A stretch of 9,925 bases of DNA from assembly GCA_037969175.1 (NCBI GenBank), contig JBBKWX010000053.1:1-9925 (forward strand), given 5' to 3'. Source of the DNA: JBBKWX01 sp037969175 (lineage in GTDB: Bacteria; Bacteroidota; Bacteroidia; AKYH767-A; JBBKVM01). Below the pieces are notes generated by a model. The model was not told the origin of the DNA. It saw only the letters and a list, made by a program, of their open reading frames with translations, and made no database searches. Both the position numbers and the translations under genes were made by a program. Below, piece after piece: positions 7,798 to 9,925 of the stretch; positions within the stretch are counted from its first letter, which is position 1; each line of letters opens with the position of its first letter.

Positions 7798-8262
7798 TTA
7801 TTCCTTTTCTAATTTCTCAGAATCCATCTTTGTGGTATCCAAGGTAAAATTAATTGGGATATTGTAAGAAACCTTTACTGCTTTCCCTTTCTGGGTACCC
7901 GGTTTCCATGCAGGCATTGCATTTACTACACGTAATGCTTCCGCGTTTATAGGTTCGTTCACACCACGAATAACTTTAGCATTCGTAATATTACCTGCTG
8001 TATCAACAATGAAATTGATGAATACTTTTCCGCTTACTCCGGTTTCTTTTGCTTCCGCAGGATATTTAATGTTTTCCCGAAAATACTTCATCATTCCTTC
8101 AATTCCTCCCGGAAATTCAGGCATGTTTTCAACTATTGTAAAAACATCATCACCCTGTACAGGTTTCATGTCGACCTTTATATCTGTCACCTCAGAATTC
8201 TGAGCTGAAATATTAAAAGCAGAAAGCAAAACAACTACTAAAAAAAGGATTAGCTTTTTCAT
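7798..8262 (-). CDS. Small secreted TonB_C-domain (energy transducer TonB family) protein
   Basis: The product is 154 residues. Residues 1-21 look like a signal peptide ending FNISAQ, with likely cleavage after Q21. Residues about 44-141 match the TonB C-terminal domain as found in Bacteroidota: VENMPEFPGG, IKYPAEAKETGVSGKVFINFIVD, ITNAKVIRGV, INAEALRVVNAMPAWKPG, and VSYNIPINF. Classical TonB has an N-terminal membrane anchor and a Pro-rich linker that reaches outer-membrane receptors. Here the linker is only about 20 residues and the N terminus looks cleavable, so it probably cannot span the periplasm as TonB does. A soluble periplasmic role is inferred, but an uncleaved anchor cannot be excluded. 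It starts 5 bases after the E2 stop codon, suggesting co-transcription and perhaps translational coupling with the pyruvate dehydrogenase genes. Confidence 0.88.
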   Translation of the reverse strand: MKKLILFLVVVLLSAFNISAQNSEVTDIKVDMKPVQGDDVFTIVENMPEFPGGIEGMMKYFRENIKYPAEAKETGVSGKVFINFIVDTAGNITNAKVIRGVNEPINAEALRVVNAMPAWKPGTQKGKAVKVSYNIPINFTLDTTKMDSEKLEKE

Positions 8263-8267
8263 TTTGA

Positions 8268-9587
8268 TCAGATTGAATTTTGTCCCAGCAAGATCACCGG
8301 ATTCTCCATAAAGGTACGGAAGGTCTGCAAGAATTGAGCACCTGCTACTCCATCAACAACTCTATGATCGCATGACAAGGTTACTTTCATGATATTCCCC
8401 GGCACTACCTGTCCATTCTTCACAACCGGCTTTTGTTGTATCCCTCCTATTGCAAGAATACAAGCATCAGGTGTATTTATTATGGCAGTAAACTCATCTA
8501 TACCAAACATTCCCAGATTAGAAATGGTGAATGTGTTTCCCTCCCAATCGGCAGGCTGAAGCTTTTTATCTTTTGCTCTTTTTGCAAATTCTTTTACTTC
8601 TACCCCGATTTGAGATAATGTCTTTCCATCAGCAAAACGAACAACAGGAACCAGCAATCCTTCTTCAACAGATACTGCAATTCCAATATGCACATGTTTG
8701 TTGATTCTGATCTTATCTCCCATCCAGGCACTATTGATCTTTGGATGGTGTCTCAAGGCTAATGCGGTAGCTTTAACTACGAAATCATTGTAAGAGATCT
8801 TAACCGGAGAGATTGCATTAATGCTTTCACGTGCATCAATTGCTCTGTCCATATCTATTTCAATGGTAAGATAAAAATGAGGGGCTGTAAATTTGCTTTC
8901 AGCAAGCCGTTTTGCAATGGTCTTACGCATCTGAGAAACCGGAACTTCTTCAAAGCTTTCTTCCGCCTGGAAAGTAGGACTCATTTGCATTGAACCGGCA
9001 GCAAAAGTACTCGGCTTAAACCAATCGATATCTCTCTTAACTATTCTTCCATTTTCACCACTGCCCATCACACGCCCCAGATCTATTCCTTTTTGTTCGG
9101 CAAGTTTTCTGGCTAATGGAGAAACTTTCAATCTTGAATCATCTGAGCTTGAAGTTTCAGGCGCTACAGATGTTGCTTCCGGTGCAGACGCTTCAGCTTT
9201 TGGAGCTTCTGCAGGTTTCGCTGCTTCCACTTTTTTCTCCTCTTTTTTCTCCTCTTTCTTCTCCTCTTTCTTTTCCTCTTTCTTTTCTTCAGGAGCTGCG
9301 CTCGTCTTCTTCGCAGTTTCTTCAGCAAGTAATTCTTTGTAATCTTCCCCTGCTTCTCCAACAATTGCCAGAACGCCGTCTACCGGAGCAGCTCCACCTT
9401 CTTCAACTCCGCGATAAAGCAATATACCATCATGATAAGATTCATACTCCATGGTAGCTTTATCCGTTTCTATCTCAGCAACCAATTCACCGGATTTGAT
9501 CTTATCCCCTACTTTCTTATGCCACTTGGATACAACTCCCTCAGTCATCGTATCACTCATCTTGGGCATTCTAACTATCTCTGCCAT
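8268..9587 (-). CDS. pdhC: Pyruvate dehydrogenase E2, dihydrolipoyllysine-residue acetyltransferase
   Basis: The product is 439 residues. E2 is the core of the cytoplasmic pyruvate dehydrogenase complex and passes the acetyl group from E1, via its lipoyl arm, to CoA. There is one lipoyl domain (about 1-78) with the lipoylation site ETDKATM, K43. A highly charged linker follows, including five EEKK repeats at 100-119. A peripheral-subunit-binding domain covers about 152-188 (VSPLARKLAEQKGI, GSGENGRIVKRDI). The acetyltransferase domain runs from about 212 to the end, with the catalytic motif DHRVVDG at 407-413 (H408, D412). All key residues are present. Adjacency to E1-alpha and the MRKTIAKRL motif support a pyruvate rather than 2-oxoglutarate or branched-chain complex, but substrate is inferred. 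The ATG is 17 bases after the E1-alpha stop; the TonB_C gene follows after 5 bases. The symbol pdhC is one of several in use (also aceF). Confidence 0.95.
   Translation of the reverse strand: MAEIVRMPKMSDTMTEGVVSKWHKKVGDKIKSGELVAEIETDKATMEYESYHDGILLYRGVEEGGAAPVDGVLAIVGEAGEDYKELLAEETAKKTSAAPEEKKEEKKEEKKEEKKEEKKVEAAKPAEAPKAEASAPEATSVAPETSSSDDSRLKVSPLARKLAEQKGIDLGRVMGSGENGRIVKRDIDWFKPSTFAAGSMQMSPTFQAEESFEEVPVSQMRKTIAKRLAESKFTAPHFYLTIEIDMDRAIDARESINAISPVKISYNDFVVKATALALRHHPKINSAWMGDKIRINKHVHIGIAVSVEEGLLVPVVRFADGKTLSQIGVEVKEFAKRAKDKKLQPADWEGNTFTISNLGMFGIDEFTAIINTPDACILAIGGIQQKPVVKNGQVVPGNIMKVTLSCDHRVVDGVAGAQFLQTFRTFMENPVILLGQNSI
9230..9290 (-). repeat. 61-base polypyrimidine tract with five 12-bp tandem units inside the E2 gene
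   Basis: On the + strand every base from 9230 to 9290 is C or T. From 9231 it divides into five 12-base units: two identical copies of ttttttctcctc, then tttcttctcctc, tttcttttcctc and tttcttttcttc. On the coding strand each unit encodes EEKK, giving residues 100-119 of E2. Gain or loss of a unit would keep the frame and only change linker length. Confidence 0.95.
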
Positions 9588-9604
9588 TTTTTCTGATTGT
9601 ATAT

Positions 9605-9925
9605 TTAATCTAAAATATATGGATAATCTTCCTGAACATAAACATCCTTGTACAACTCATCTATAGTTGGATACGGAGAATCTTCTGAGAACTGAACTGA
9701 ATCCTCAACAATCTCTTTCACCCTTTCATCGATGACCGTAATTTCAGCTTCTGTCGCAAACTTATTCTTAAGTATAGTTTGTTTTACTTTTTCAATCGGA
9801 TCTGCTCCTTTGTATTTTTCAACTTCATCCTTAGATCTGTATTTTGCAGGATCAGACATTGAATGCCCTTTATATCTGTAAGTCAACATTTCAAGAAATG
9901 TAGGGCCGTCTCCTTTTCTAGCGCG
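9605..9925 (-). CDS. pdhA: Pyruvate dehydrogenase E1 component, alpha subunit (C-terminal part, partial)
   Basis: The minus-strand frame is open from the window edge to a TAA at 9605-9607, giving the last 106 residues; the start lies outside. It begins RARKGDGPTFLEM and continues LTYRYKGHSMSDPAKYR, the strongly conserved E1-alpha segment that corresponds to the phosphorylation-loop region near the thiamine diphosphate site in the human enzyme. The rest is the helical C terminus (VEKYKGADPIEKVKQ, VDDSVQF-like helices, ending YPYILD). E1 is the alpha2-beta2 thiamine-diphosphate enzyme that decarboxylates pyruvate and reductively acetylates E2. The gene is directly followed by E2 after 17 bases, with no E1-beta gene between. 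A branched-chain E1-alpha is possible in principle, but the sequence and E2 neighbour favour pyruvate. Confidence 0.92.
   Translation of the reverse strand, partial: RARKGDGPTFLEMLTYRYKGHSMSDPAKYRSKDEVEKYKGADPIEKVKQTILKNKFATEAEITVIDERVKEIVEDSVQFSEDSPYPTIDELYKDVYVQEDYPYILD

Noticed and set aside
9164..9364. Minus-strand frame rich in Arg and Lys within the E2 gene
   Set aside because: It is the repeat tract read out of frame, overlapping a certain gene on the same strand.
9116..9457. Open frame of 113 codons on the + strand inside the E2 gene, rich in Leu, Ser and Pro
   Set aside because: It is the antisense reading of the E2 linker and lipoyl domain; its low-complexity composition comes from the 12-bp repeat and it has no recognisable domain.
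1..9925. Mobile elements, CRISPR arrays, tRNA or rRNA genes, defence or biosynthetic clusters
   Set aside because: No transposase, terminal repeats, spaced repeats or RNA-gene signatures were seen; the genes read as ordinary chromosomal ones.

Overview
The window looks like chromosomal DNA from a member of the Bacteroidota. Three things point there: two proteins end in type IX secretion (Por/T9SS) type A sorting domains; upstream of recG and pheT there are TAnnTTTG boxes, the form of the -7 element in this phylum; and the protein sequences resemble Bacteroidota families, including a small secreted TonB_C protein with an NMPEFPGG motif and a pyruvate dehydrogenase E1-alpha gene followed directly by E2. 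The DNA is AT-rich. I cannot place it below phylum, although a Chitinophagia- or Sphingobacteriia-like lineage would fit.

Layout. From the left, on the + strand, are the last 66 residues of a T9SS cargo protein (1-201) and a complete secreted T9SS cargo protein of unknown function (300-1448). Facing them on the - strand is a block read in the order csp, recG, pheT. It holds a cold-shock protein (6273-6464) with its own intrinsic terminator, then the fork-remodelling helicase RecG (3960-6065), then the phenylalanyl-tRNA synthetase beta chain (1449-3905). Divergent from csp on the + strand is a secreted right-handed beta-helix protein (6569-7795). The right end is another - strand cluster read E1-alpha (partial, 9605-9925), E2 (8268-9587) and a small TonB_C-domain protein (7798-8262). 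These lie 17 and 5 bases apart and probably form one operon.

How the genes relate. E1-alpha and E2 belong to one pyruvate dehydrogenase complex; E1-beta and E3 are not in the window. PheT and RecG are housekeeping proteins with no direct functional link. The two T9SS proteins, the beta-helix protein and the TonB_C protein are envelope or secreted proteins. Both convergent gene junctions are extremely tight (0 and 2 bases between stop codons), leaving no room for a terminator between the genes.

I see no mobile element, CRISPR array, tRNA, rRNA or defence system, and no gene-free stretch above 300 bases. I did not find a convincing new multi-gene system. The best candidates for a second look are a possibly bistable leader hairpin in front of csp, a 61-base polypyrimidine tract with five 12-bp units inside the E2 linker, the TonB_C gene attached to the pyruvate dehydrogenase operon, and a beta-helix protein with two widely separated CxxC motifs.
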